A DNA stretch of 20,047 nucleotides from JADKIH01 sp031411835 (GCA_031411835.1 JANOBV010000346.1:1-20047), one strand, 5' to 3'; counted from the first letter of the stretch, positions 1 to 8,013 are shown. Notes: generated by a model not told the origin, from the sequence alone. Program-made: numbers and translations.

Positions 1-345
1 GATTTTCTTAAGCCATATAAGATCACGTATCAGCAATTCAATGTACTTCGTATTTTGCGTGGACAACAAATGCAACCTGCAAGTATTAAACTGATCCGCG
101 AACGAATGCTCGATAAAATGAGTGATGCATCACGCATCGTAGAAAAACTCCGCATGAAAAACCTGGTCGAACGACACATCTGCGAACATGATCGCCGTTC
201 ATGCCAGGTCTTCATCACTCAAAAAGGAATGGACTTATTAAGTAATATCGACAAAAACGAAAACCAACAAACTGATTCTATGAATTCTCTCTCTGAAACA
301 GAAAAACAACAATTGAATTCGTTGTTGGATAAATTGAGAGGATAA
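1..345 (+). CDS. MarR-family transcriptional regulator, 3' part (5' end outside window)
   Basis: The frame is open from base 1 with no stop, so the gene begins upstream of the window; 114 codons are visible. MarR proteins are dimeric winged-helix DNA-binding regulators, often repressors relieved by small ligands. What is visible fits the family: a helical stretch reading TYQQFNVLRILRGQ, the recognition-helix region ERMLDKMSDASRIVEKL, then the wing, with LVERHICEHDRRS (the DRR signature) and VFITQKGMDLL. The C-terminal part is a charged dimerisation helix (SLSETEKQQLNSLLDKLRG). A TTG at 55 and an ATG further in are internal and cut the winged helix, so they are not the true start. The target is unknown because the upstream neighbour is missing. 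A strong terminator follows 21 bases after the stop, so this is the last gene of its transcript. Confidence 0.9.
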   Translation, partial: DFLKPYKITYQQFNVLRILRGQQMQPASIKLIRERMLDKMSDASRIVEKLRMKNLVERHICEHDRRSCQVFITQKGMDLLSNIDKNENQQTDSMNSLSETEKQQLNSLLDKLRG

Positions 346-366
346 TTTTTATATGGGTTTGAATTT

Positions 367-403
367 AGGAGCCTGCTAAATTATTTTAGCAGGCTCCTTT
401 TTT
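367..403 (+). terminator. Rho-independent terminator of the MarR-type gene
   Basis: A perfect 14-bp stem (367-380 with 385-398) closes a TTAT loop and runs directly into six T residues (398-403). It starts 21 bases after the stop codon of the MarR-type gene. The reverse orientation has no T-run, so it works for plus-strand transcription. Confidence 0.95.
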
Positions 404-615
404 GAGCTCTAAATTTACACTTCGATATGACTAATTCCATTCTGAAATATATAACACATCAAATTAGGTTTTCTATAATTAAGAATCGTCTCTCAAAAGG
501 ATAATTCTATAAAACAAAATCTGTAGTAGTGTGTCGCAAGAAACCTCACTCTTAACTCTTAATTCTTCAATTAAACTAAATTAATAACCGAAATTAATTA
601 GTAAACCTCGACTAT
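404..615. other. AT-rich intergenic stretch, no gene seen
   Basis: These 212 bases separate a plus-strand terminator from the 3' end of a minus-strand gene. I see no convincing ORF, RNA fold or terminator for the minus-strand gene. The only structure is a short heptad repeat at 548-568, listed separately. Confidence 0.5.
548..568. repeat. Degenerate 7-bp tandem repeat (ACTCTTA)
   Basis: ACTCTTA occurs twice in tandem (548-554, 555-561), followed by a degenerate third unit ATTCTTC (562-568). Two other places in the window (11403-11430 and 15162-15182) also carry 7-bp-periodic tracts with different unit sequences. Confidence 0.5.
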
Positions 616-987
616 TTACCTTGCTTTATATATCGTATAATTCGTTCCATGCGGAGCTTCTCGTGACAAAACAAGTGAATCGTGAGATAAAATCTTTATA
701 TAAAATGTCATTTTCTTTTGAATCGTGTCAGATTTAAACACGCTTAATTTTAGTGAGTCGCCTTCAATTTTCCATAAGCCGAATAACTTATTATTTTTCC
801 CAAAGTCTGATTTAGTAAATTTATTATCCTCATAAAATTCTATTATTACAGCATCTTTAGGTGGCCATAAGCCGGGGCAACGATCACATGTATCTTCTCT
901 AATTAAATACCAAGACTTTTTTAATAGCACTTCTTGAGACGAAGATTGAAAAAATGAAATCAATAAAATTAAATATGTTTTGAACAT
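616..987 (-). CDS. Small predicted secreted protein, unknown function
   Basis: The protein is 123 residues from the chosen ATG at 987, which begins a good signal peptide (MFKTYLILLISFFQSSSQ). An in-frame ATG at 1014 would add nine residues in front of it, so 987 is preferred but not proven. The mature part has beta-rich lipocalin-like phrasing: WYLIRE near the start, then FYEDNKFTKSDFG, LFGLWKIEGDSLKLS, and VLSREA near the end. Small exported Bacteroidota proteins with calycin-like barrels often look like this, but I cannot assign a family. Two Cys in the motif DTCDRCPG could form a disulfide or bind a metal. It lies downstream of the two T9SS cargo genes on the same strand, about 105 bases after the last, and may share their transcript. 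It has no T9SS C-terminal domain itself. Confidence 0.7.
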   Translation of the reverse strand: MFKTYLILLISFFQSSSQEVLLKKSWYLIREDTCDRCPGLWPPKDAVIIEFYEDNKFTKSDFGKNNKLFGLWKIEGDSLKLSVFKSDTIQKKMTFYIKILSHDSLVLSREAPHGTNYTIYKAR

Positions 988-1092
988 AATCTTATATAGT
1001 TCTAAATAAAGCATTACTCACAAATTTAATAAATGTAAAATTTAGAAACTTTGACTGTTTCATTATCATTTAATTTTATAAGATGTATTCTC

Positions 1093-2010
1093 TTAAAATT
1101 TAATCAAGCGACAAGAAAAAATTTGTTTTTCATTCTTCAATTCAAGTAAATAAATTCCTGTACCAAGGTTACTTAAATCAATAAATCTTTCATTATAAAT
1201 TTTTTGCTCAAACACTTTCTCTCCCATTAAATTGTATACTGTACAACCAAAAGATCTATACGAATCCAAATTAAAATAAACATTATTTATAAAGGGATTT
1301 GGGTAGCAATCGAGTTTATTTTTTTTATACTCATTAATTGAAGTAGTAGTGTCTTCATACAATGAAACATCATCAATGAAATAGTATGCTTTTGGAAAAG
1401 AACCAACGGACGAAATTGTATCAACTGAATCATCATTCCTAAAACAACCAATAGAAACAAACTTCTCCCCTCCTGTTGCAATAATTGTATCACAAATTGT
1501 TTGCCAGTTACCCGTATCTGTCAAAGCAATGCCTGTATTTTCAAACAGAGGCGCAAGTGGAATTGTAGTAGCATTCAATTGCATACTTAACAACGTATCA
1601 GAGAAGAGTGCGCCAATGGAATTATTAGCATAACTACCCACTTCACCCAAACTGACATTAAAGGTGAGAATATATTTCTTACCAGCCTGAAGTGTATCTA
1701 TTAATTCATTTTGAATGTATTCTCTGTAGTTGATTTGTTGAAAAGAATTAATACCAGCATAGGAATTGCTCGAATGCGCTTGCTGCCAACCTCCAAGATT
1801 TCCCGGAACTGAAATGGCCGATAATGTTGCGCAACTACTGAAAAGCTCAGGTGTTCCATCTGTGGGCGAACTCCAACCGATTGCATTCCCTATTTGTCCA
1901 AATCCAGTAGGGCAAATATTATTTTCAAAATCACCATTTTGTATAAGATTTGTTTGCGCAAATGATGTCAATGAAAACATCACTTGCATAACCACAATTC
2001 CAATTTTCAT
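1093..2010 (-). CDS. T9SS-exported protein with N-terminal jellyroll-like domain and type A sorting domain
   Basis: The chosen ATG at 2010 forms an ATGA overlap with the stop of the upstream gene and starts directly at a signal peptide (MKIGIVVMQVMFSLTSFAQ), giving 305 residues; an ATG at 2040 would add ten non-signal residues. Residues about 20-218 form a domain common in secreted Bacteroidota proteins: it opens with NLIQNGDFEN and a CPTGF element, continues through YAGI...EYIQNEL and LQAGKKYILTFNVSLG, and closes with YYFIDDVSLYE. I infer a beta-jellyroll, carbohydrate-binding-like fold. A short linker leads to residues about 232-305, a T9SS type A sorting domain (CYPNPF, VYNLMGEKVFE, LGTGIYLLEL, final RLIKF). 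Such proteins cross the outer membrane by the Por machinery and are anchored or released. The ligand is unknown. The ATGA junction suggests translational coupling with the gene before it. Confidence 0.92.
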   Translation of the reverse strand: MKIGIVVMQVMFSLTSFAQTNLIQNGDFENNICPTGFGQIGNAIGWSSPTDGTPELFSSCATLSAISVPGNLGGWQQAHSSNSYAGINSFQQINYREYIQNELIDTLQAGKKYILTFNVSLGEVGSYANNSIGALFSDTLLSMQLNATTIPLAPLFENTGIALTDTGNWQTICDTIIATGGEKFVSIGCFRNDDSVDTISSVGSFPKAYYFIDDVSLYEDTTTSINEYKKNKLDCYPNPFINNVYFNLDSYRSFGCTVYNLMGEKVFEQKIYNERFIDLSNLGTGIYLLELKNEKQIFSCRLIKF

Positions 2011-4280
2011 TGAACAATAAATTTGCCTATTCCTTCGCATGAATTTTCGGTTCGGTATTTACAAAAATATAACCCGGGCTTGAGAGATGCAATATTTATT
2101 TGATTCCCTGAACTTGCATTCTCAAATTCAACAATTATTTCTTTCCGTCCTAAGATATTGAAAATTTCGACATGTATTCTCTCACTTTCGTTCTCAGATA
2201 GATTTAAATTAATGACAGTTGAAGCAGGATTAGGATTTATTACTGCTATGCAAGAAATATTCTCATTATTTTCTTCAATTGGTGCCCTCTTCCTACACCA
2301 ACCAAAAGTAGTTCTCACATAATCCATACTTACACAACTATTCTGAGTTGCAGTAAGGTAATAGTAATAAGTACTTGTTGGATCAGTTGGGGAGAATACA
2401 TACTGTAATTGCGTTTGTGCAGACGTGGGATCAAGGATTGCAGTAAAACCAACTGGGCTAGAACATGTCCACTGATATGTTACACCAACTACTGCTGGTG
2501 TACCAACATCTGCATAACCAAGTCCACAACCAGTAATAGTTAAAGTACCACTTGGCACACCGATATCCGCTACTGGCGCAGCACCACCTGTTGGTATAAT
2601 GGTGACATTGTCTTGTGCCGTGCAACCTAAATTATCTGTAATTGTAACAGAATATGTTATGGTCGTAGACGAAACGGTGACAATAGGATTTGCAACATCA
2701 AAATAATTTAATCCGGTTGATGGACTCCAATTATAGTTGTACGAAGTATTAGATGAACCACCTGAACCTGTCGGTGAGCCTCCTAAGATATAAGTTGCAC
2801 CTGAACAAATTTGTGCCCCACTTCCGGCATCCGCAATTAAATCATTGTTGGGTAAAATTTCTACATCCTCAGAAACAGAGCAATTATTAGCATCCGTAAT
2901 CAAAACAGAATAAGTGCCTGCGCACAAACCTGTTATTTGAGGGGTAGTTTCAGAATTCGGCGACCATAAATACGAGTAGGTTGCACTTGCCCCATTAACA
3001 CTCACTTCCGCTGAACCACTGCAACTTCCATTACAATTACTTGGGAGCGCTTCAATAGTAGCATTGAATTTGGGATAAATCGTAACTTGTACATAGTCAC
3101 TTGTTGTGCAACCAGTTTCAGTAGTTGCTGTAACTTTGTAAATCTGAGTAATTGGATAAAAATAAGGATTGTTTAATAAAAAATTGGGATTATAAATATC
3201 CGGATTGTCCAAGCCCGATCCTAGGGCACCGGTTAATTTAATCCAATGATATGTAATTCCTGGAGAATTTAAACTACTTAGACAATTTGCCTTTCCAATT
3301 TCAACACTCTCATTGCTACAAACAGAAATATCGAGTCCTGCATCAACTTTAAAAGGAACAATTGCAGGATCATCAATATAGTAATAAGCTTCATCCACAT
3401 TCCCAGGTGTGTTATTAACTAATGTAGGATTAACTACAGAAGTACCAAACATGACCCAGTAAAGATTGCTTGACGGCGTGAAACAGCCGGAAATTCTTTC
3501 CCAACCGATACCATCGAGTAATGTTCCGGAACTTTGAATTACCGGAGTTGTAGTAGTCATAGGGACTACTGGCCATTGCGATAAATACATTCCGATCTGA
3601 TCAACCGCATACTTCGATTTACTTGAATGTTGAAAATAAAACTCTGCATAATATTGCTGTGGTATCAAAACAGAATTTAATGGCTGCGACAAAAACTCTG
3701 AATAAATCGGTGGAGTGTTAGGCAGAGTAAAGGCATAAGAAATGACGCCTGTATAAGCATTACCAGTTCCACTGTGATCAGATGCTGATCCAAAAACATT
3801 ATTCGGAATTCTATTTTGAAAACCGCCTAACCGATGAAAATAATCTGCTGTGCCTCTCACACTTGTCCATGGGCATGCACGCAATACAGGAGAACCAGTG
3901 GGTGGTGTGAGAGATTGCGGAGGAATTCCCGGTGCCGATAGAAAGTCGAAATTAGAATTATCAATGTATTGACAAACTCGATTGGTGTTGCACGGACCAA
4001 AATGTGTCATAGCGAAAAATGAAGTACTTCCATCATGAGAATCAGCAGTAAAACCGGAATTTAAAGTAATACTCTTTGATGAATATACCGCCACACTGGA
4101 AGAATTAGTAATATTTACTGTACCGGTTGAATATGGGATAGGAAGAAAATCGTCTTCGAAATAAGTGAGATTCGAGTCTATTGGAGCATCGAAATGGAGA
4201 GACTGTGCATTTAACGCTCCTGCCATAAGCACTAAAATTGTAATAATATTCCAACGTATAAATGAAATCTTTGCTTTCAT
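2007..4280 (-). CDS. Large T9SS-exported surface protein with jellyroll, PKD/SprB-like repeats and sorting domain
   Basis: 757 residues with a signal peptide at 1-25 (ending GALNAQ). Residues about 60-92 hold a short SITLNSGFTADSHDGSTSFFA element like the glycine-turn repeats of Bacteroidota exoproteins. Residues about 104-308 are a jellyroll-like domain: YIDNSNFDF, CPW, YYAEFYFQHSS, VDQIGMYLS and DEAYYYIDDPAIV match the plan of the domain in the next gene. Then come Ig/PKD-like units: about 311-402 (VDAGLDISVCSNESVEIG), a SprB-type repeat about 405-476 (CNGSCSGSAEVSVNG, YLWSPNSETTPQITGLCAGTYSV), about 480-562 (ADAGSGAQICSGATYILGG) and 565-660. Residues about 677-757 are a T9SS type A sorting domain (INPNPASTVINL, EIFNILGRKE, LKPGLYFCKY). 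It starts 47 bases after the broken SprB gene and overlaps the next gene. The role is probably adhesin or matrix protein; the ligand is unknown. Confidence 0.92.
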   Translation of the reverse strand: MKAKISFIRWNIITILVLMAGALNAQSLHFDAPIDSNLTYFEDDFLPIPYSTGTVNITNSSSVAVYSSKSITLNSGFTADSHDGSTSFFAMTHFGPCNTNRVCQYIDNSNFDFLSAPGIPPQSLTPPTGSPVLRACPWTSVRGTADYFHRLGGFQNRIPNNVFGSASDHSGTGNAYTGVISYAFTLPNTPPIYSEFLSQPLNSVLIPQQYYAEFYFQHSSKSKYAVDQIGMYLSQWPVVPMTTTTPVIQSSGTLLDGIGWERISGCFTPSSNLYWVMFGTSVVNPTLVNNTPGNVDEAYYYIDDPAIVPFKVDAGLDISVCSNESVEIGKANCLSSLNSPGITYHWIKLTGALGSGLDNPDIYNPNFLLNNPYFYPITQIYKVTATTETGCTTSDYVQVTIYPKFNATIEALPSNCNGSCSGSAEVSVNGASATYSYLWSPNSETTPQITGLCAGTYSVLITDANNCSVSEDVEILPNNDLIADAGSGAQICSGATYILGGSPTGSGGSSNTSYNYNWSPSTGLNYFDVANPIVTVSSTTITYSVTITDNLGCTAQDNVTIIPTGGAAPVADIGVPSGTLTITGCGLGYADVGTPAVVGVTYQWTCSSPVGFTAILDPTSAQTQLQYVFSPTDPTSTYYYYLTATQNSCVSMDYVRTTFGWCRKRAPIEENNENISCIAVINPNPASTVINLNLSENESERIHVEIFNILGRKEIIVEFENASSGNQINIASLKPGLYFCKYRTENSCEGIGKFIVQ

Positions 4281-4327
4281 GATTCAGGGAGTTAATTGTT
4301 TGGAAATGATGAATGAAGTTTTCGAAT

Positions 4328-6049
4328 CTATTTTTTTCTTCTGACTTCTACTTCCAATTTTTGTATTTTTTCTTCCTGCGCAATTACATGCAATGTCAGC
4401 TCTTCGATTTTTTCAAGTAACTTTCCTTGAATCTCTGCTATGTCAATCCCAGTTTTCTTTACCTCATCGGCACTAGGTATATTAGGTAAATGATTATTTT
4501 CTTCTATGAATTTCTTTAAATCCATTAATGATAAAAGTTTGTAGTTATCCTCGAATACATAGTCAGCCCAATAGGATGTAGTCGGATCGGCAACGTGCAA
4601 TTTTTCAGTTAGAATTCCACCTGTGACATACATTCTGTAATTTCCCGGTGTTGTTGTAGATGGATCTCCAATAACAAGTTTCGCATCAGGATTTGCTCCT
4701 CCAAACATAAAATATCGGGGATCGCTTGTACAACTATTTTTATAGAATACATATGAAGGCTTTTTACAATCTGAAAGACTTCCGCTACTCGCAACCTTTA
4801 GATTACCATTTTGGTCAACGTATACTGCCTTGATAGAATCAACTCCTGTAGAATCCAATTGGATCACACCGTGAATTTTGACATTCCCATTATTCGTCAG
4901 CCTAATTCTTTCAACATTATTCGTTCGAATAATTAAATCCTTATTATCTGTTGTCCCCATAAACTGCGTCGCCGGATCAACATTTGCATTTCCATTCATC
5001 GACCAGTCGTCTCTATCCGGTGCACGTAAAATTGTTGATCCTGTATTGATGCAACCATTCACATCTGTAATTGTACATTTATATTCTATGGCTTGTAAAC
5101 CGGAAATCGTTGCTGTTGTTTGAGCATTTGACCATAAAAAAGTAAATGGTGCTACTCCATCAATTCCGACTACTGTAAGGGAACCATTTGCACAATCATG
5201 ACAACTTAAATTTAATCCGTTACTATAAACTTGAGGTGTCATGTTCATCTTTAAAAAACCTGCAGGTTGGGTCAGCGTAATATTAGTTTCAATTTCTGCT
5301 TCATTACTATCTGTTATTCTCACATGATATTCACCGGCACTCAGATCGGAAATATCTTCATTGAAGCTTCCGTTATTCCAATCATATTTATATGGCGGAA
5401 CTCCACCTGTTACGTTTAAATCAATTTGTCCGTCATGACCTTCTTTACATGAAATATTGTAACCATGATGCAATGGACTTGTAATACTAACAACATGCAA
5501 AGGAGTAGGTTCTGTTAACGTTTGTGATGCACTAACTGTGCAACTGTTTGCATCGGTTAAAAGTAAAGTATATGATCCTGCCTGCACATTCTCAAGTTTT
5601 GATTTTGTTCCACCTGTAGACCAGCTTTATAAATATGGAGAAGAACCTCCAATAACTTCTGTAGCAATTACACCATTACTTCCTCCTTGTTCTGAGATGT
5701 TATAGCCACCATAAAATTCCGGCCACAAGAACAACTGAAGGTTATTGGGTTCAATCAAATCAATATGTTGCGAAATAGTTTGAGATGATGCATCAGTAAC
5801 AGTAAACGTATATGTGCCTGCTGTTAATCCAGTCAAAACTCTGTTGAACGATCCAGTATTCCAACTATAGGTATAAGGAGGAGTTCCACCGACAATAACC
5901 GCTTCCACCATACCATCATTGGCTCCATGACAACTTATATTATTACCATTTTGATAATGAGAAACGTTGAAGGTTATTGCAAAATCGGTTCCTCGACTTG
6001 TAAAGGATTTAATTAAAATTAACAATACTATCAAAGAATATTTTTTCAA
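4328..6049 (-). pseudogene. SprB-repeat / tail-fibre-like surface protein interrupted by one in-frame TAA
   Basis: The frame runs from ATG 6049 (signal peptide MKKYSLIVLLILIKSFTS) to a stop at 4328, 573 codons, but codon 141 is TAA (5627-5629). The frame is otherwise intact on both sides. Around the stop the text reads GGSSPYL-stop-SWSTGG, where repeat one has GGTPPYTYSWNTGS, so the stop replaces an expected Tyr by one base change. Four SprB-type repeats fill codons about 28-345, each with NISCHGANDG-like, PPYTYSW and AGTYTFTVTD elements. Codons about 346-500 carry phage-tail-fibre-like text (NVERIRLTNNGNVKIHG). The end (YKLLSLMDLKKFIEENNHLP, then a coiled coil to IQKLEVEVRRKK) is the chaperone-like tail seen in Bacteroidota TMF/tail-fibre proteins. 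No T9SS sorting domain is present. A downstream restart would lack a signal peptide. Either a recent pseudogene or a base-call error. Confidence 0.85.
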
Positions 6050-6147
6050 TTGAATTGCCTGTGTAGAATTTTTAATGAGGTTTATTTATTTAAAAACAAC
6101 GGTTCAAATAGAAGTAAAATAAAAATACAATCCAAGCAAAAAATCTC

Positions 6148-6170
6148 CGCGTTACATCACGCGTTACATC
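6148..6170. repeat. Tandem 12-bp repeat upstream of the surface-protein cluster
   Basis: CGCGTTACATC occurs at 6148-6158 and again at 6160-6170, a 12-bp period. It lies about 100-120 bases upstream of the start codon at 6049, so it could be a paired regulator site for the minus-strand cluster. I do not recognise the motif. Confidence 0.5.
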
Positions 6171-6210
6171 GATATTGGCATTCAAGCTTAAAAGCGCAAT
6201 ATTTGGAATG

Positions 6211-6280
6211 AAAATACCGTAGAACTACGGTTAAAATACCGTAGTCTTCCCGTGATATATTTTGGTGATTTTACTACGAA
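6211..6280 (-). promoter_or_regulatory. Operator-like array of ACCGTAG / CTACGGT half-sites
   Basis: ACCGTAGAACTACGGT (6216-6231) is a perfect inverted repeat with 7-base arms and an AA centre. AAAATACCGTAG occurs twice, at 6211-6222 and 6233-6244, exactly 22 bp apart (two helical turns). A weaker half-site, CTACGAA, follows at 6274-6280. The array sits about 160-230 bases upstream of the ATG at 6049. An inverted repeat plus a same-face direct repeat is typical of dimeric activator or repressor binding. The regulator is unknown and the assignment to the minus-strand cluster rests on position only. Confidence 0.5.
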
Positions 6281-6443
6281 TTTAATTATGTAAAAAAACA
6301 AAACATTGAGTTCACTAAGTTTTTAGCACAAGAACACTCATGTACGTTTGTATTTTATTTGAGCGTCGCAGGTGTTTATCGATGAGCCTTTTTAACATAA
6401 AGAACATAATTATATTAGAACTCTAGATTTACTAACGTGATCA
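6281..6443. other. AT-rich intergenic stretch without a gene
   Basis: I see no supported ORF or RNA here. AAACATTGAGTTCACTAAG near 6301 resembles AAACACAGAGTTCACAAAG at 15055, so it may be a fragment of an interspersed intergenic sequence family. Confidence 0.4.
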
Positions 6444-6610
6444 ATTGCCCCGATCGGCGAAATGTTCAACCGAATTATAAATGTAGTATTAATCTCTGTC
6501 GCCCAATTTTATTCGTTGAAAATTGTAAACTGTACAATGATTGAATTTTATGGAGAGTATATTTAATCTGCATTTAAAATTCGTTTGAACATTTCGCCAA
6601 TCGGGGGGAT
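6444..6610. repeat. MITE-like element with 43-base imperfect inverted ends
   Basis: The left end (6444-6486) and the right end (6568-6610) are inverted copies matching at 37 of 43 positions. The best core is GGCGAAATGTTCAA on the left and TTGAACATTTCGCC on the right. The 81-base centre has no ORF. Total length (167 bases), long inverted ends and no coding capacity fit a miniature inverted-repeat element or a long-hairpin intergenic repeat. I see no clear target-site duplication in the flanks and no transposase in the window that could mobilise it. Confidence 0.6.
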
Positions 6611-6620
6611 AGTTTTTAAA

Positions 6621-6713
6621 AAAAACACTTAGAACACAAGTTACACAAAAGTACACGGAATTAGACTGAACTCATTCCGTGTACTTTTGTGTAACTTGTG
6701 ATCTTGTGTTTTT
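6621..6713. repeat. Long perfect hairpin, 27-bp core stem
   Basis: Bases 6635-6661 pair perfectly with 6674-6700 around a 12-base loop. After a short unpaired section, AAAAACAC (6621-6628) pairs with GTGTTTTT (6706-6713). The sequence is a string of ACACAAG/TTACACAAAAG-type words. It could end transcription in either direction because A- and T-runs lie on both sides, but the genes flanking this gap diverge, so it is more likely an inverted-repeat element than a needed terminator. Confidence 0.75.
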
Positions 6714-6798
6714 AGAGCCTCAGCACATTGAAATACAATTGCTTCGAAAATAAATTTTCCCGGAATCCGAATTTATCCTACTTTAGCATCATCTCCCA

Positions 6799-7857
6799 AT
6801 GGCCACAATAGAACAACATATTTCGGAATTGCTTTTTGATCACGATTGCGTGATCGTTCCTTCGCTCGGAGGGTTTTTGGCTTCGAATCAGAATTCTGTT
6901 GTTACACCTTCATTGGTTCTTTTTCCGCCGTTCAGAAAAATTGCTTTCAATGTTTATCTGAAAAATAACGACGGACTATTAGCTAATCATCTTGTCGAAT
7001 ACGAACACATTTCTTATCAGCAAGCATTGTTTCAAATTGAAAAATTTGTTTCAACGTGTATGTCTGAAATGAATGATGGCAAGAAAATTTTCCTTAATAC
7101 AATTGGCACTCTTTATTTCGATAAAGAACATAATATCCAATTCGAAGCTTCTCGTAATTCAAATCATTTGAAAGACAGTTTCGGAATGGATGCTTTACAA
7201 CTCACTCCAATCAGTCGCGACAACGAACCAACGATAAAACAAAAACCTGTTCTCACAGAAATTCGTCCATCGAAACCACAGCCAAGTACAATTTCTCCGC
7301 GCTTGAAAAAAAGCAGCAGACTTGTAGGAATTGTTGCTGTCGCTGCAACTGCACTTTGGTTCTCTTTCAATTTGTATCTGGTAAATCCGAAAACATACGA
7401 CGCTGCATCATTGAGTCCATTTGATAGTCAGATGATCTCTTTGAAAATAAAAGACACAAGTACATTACCAACAACGATCAAACAAGATCAACCTGCGAAA
7501 GTTGAAACTGTTTATGTGTCGAATACAACTCCTGAAGTGAAGCCTACACCGGAAACTTCAGAACCGGAAATCGTAGTCCCTGAAAAACACACAGAAGTTC
7601 CACCTTCAACTGTAAGTACAGGCAATAATCACCACTTTGTAGTTGCCGGCGTTTTCAAAATCCACGAAAATGCGCTTTCTCAACTTGACCAACTGCAAAA
7701 CCTTGGATTTAAGAACGCTTCTATTACTGAAGCCAATAATCGCTGGTATGTTTATTATCAAGGCTTTGAAAATCGTTCGGATGCAATTGCTATGACAGAC
7801 AGCCTTAAAAACAGCGATCTGCAAGGCTGGATCTGGAATTATATGATTCCAAATTAA
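6799..7857 (+). CDS. Membrane-anchored protein with N-terminal HU-like (CCDC81-type) region and C-terminal SPOR domain
   Basis: 352 residues. Residues 1-138 match the pair of HU-like domains that Bacteroidota share with CCDC81: MATIEQHISELLFDHDCVIVPSLGGF at the start, VLFPPFRKIAFN, NDGLLANHLVEYEHIS, and a second unit ending in IGTLYFDKEHNIQFEAS. A basic linker (RPSKPQPS...PRLKKSSR) precedes one membrane segment at about 175-195 (LVGIVAVAATALWFSFNLYL). A Pro/Thr/Glu-rich spacer follows, then a SPOR domain at about 273-350 (HHFVVAGVFKIHENALSQLDQL...WYVYYQGFENRSDA). SPOR domains bind denuded peptidoglycan glycans, usually at septa. The topology therefore places the HU-like part in the cytoplasm and SPOR in the periplasm. 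DNA binding by the HU-like part is inference. It stands 156 bases before rpoN on the same strand. Confidence 0.85.
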   Translation: MATIEQHISELLFDHDCVIVPSLGGFLASNQNSVVTPSLVLFPPFRKIAFNVYLKNNDGLLANHLVEYEHISYQQALFQIEKFVSTCMSEMNDGKKIFLNTIGTLYFDKEHNIQFEASRNSNHLKDSFGMDALQLTPISRDNEPTIKQKPVLTEIRPSKPQPSTISPRLKKSSRLVGIVAVAATALWFSFNLYLVNPKTYDAASLSPFDSQMISLKIKDTSTLPTTIKQDQPAKVETVYVSNTTPEVKPTPETSEPEIVVPEKHTEVPPSTVSTGNNHHFVVAGVFKIHENALSQLDQLQNLGFKNASITEANNRWYVYYQGFENRSDAIAMTDSLKNSDLQGWIWNYMIPN

Positions 7858-7955
7858 TAATATAAGAGAGAATGATATATCCCGAAGGGATCTTGTTGGG
7901 GTTAATTTTGCAATTAATTGCACGCTGATATTTAATTTTTACAAACAATCCTTTT

Positions 7956-7963
7956 TATATTTG
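7956..7963 (+). promoter_or_regulatory. Possible -7 element upstream of rpoN
   Basis: TATATTTG matches the Bacteroidota -7 consensus TAnnTTTG and lies 50 bases before the rpoN ATG. No TTG is found at the expected -33 position, so this is weak. Confidence 0.3.
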
Positions 7964-8013
7964 TTCCTACGCAAAAATCCATCATTTTTGCATAGCAGTA
8001 TTACGCTTCATTT

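Noticed and set aside
1766..2020. 84-codon plus-strand ORF opposite the T9SS gene
   Set aside because: It lies antisense inside a well-supported gene and has no features of its own.
5587..5629. Downstream fragment of the SprB gene as an independent gene starting at GTG 5587
   Set aside because: The start cuts through a SprB repeat and leaves no signal peptide; the same frame continues from the upstream part, so one broken gene is the simpler reading.
7879..7891. ATCCC-GAA-GGGAT hairpin between the SPOR gene and rpoN
   Set aside because: Only a 5-bp stem with a 3-base loop and no T-run; too weak for a terminator or a named regulatory RNA.
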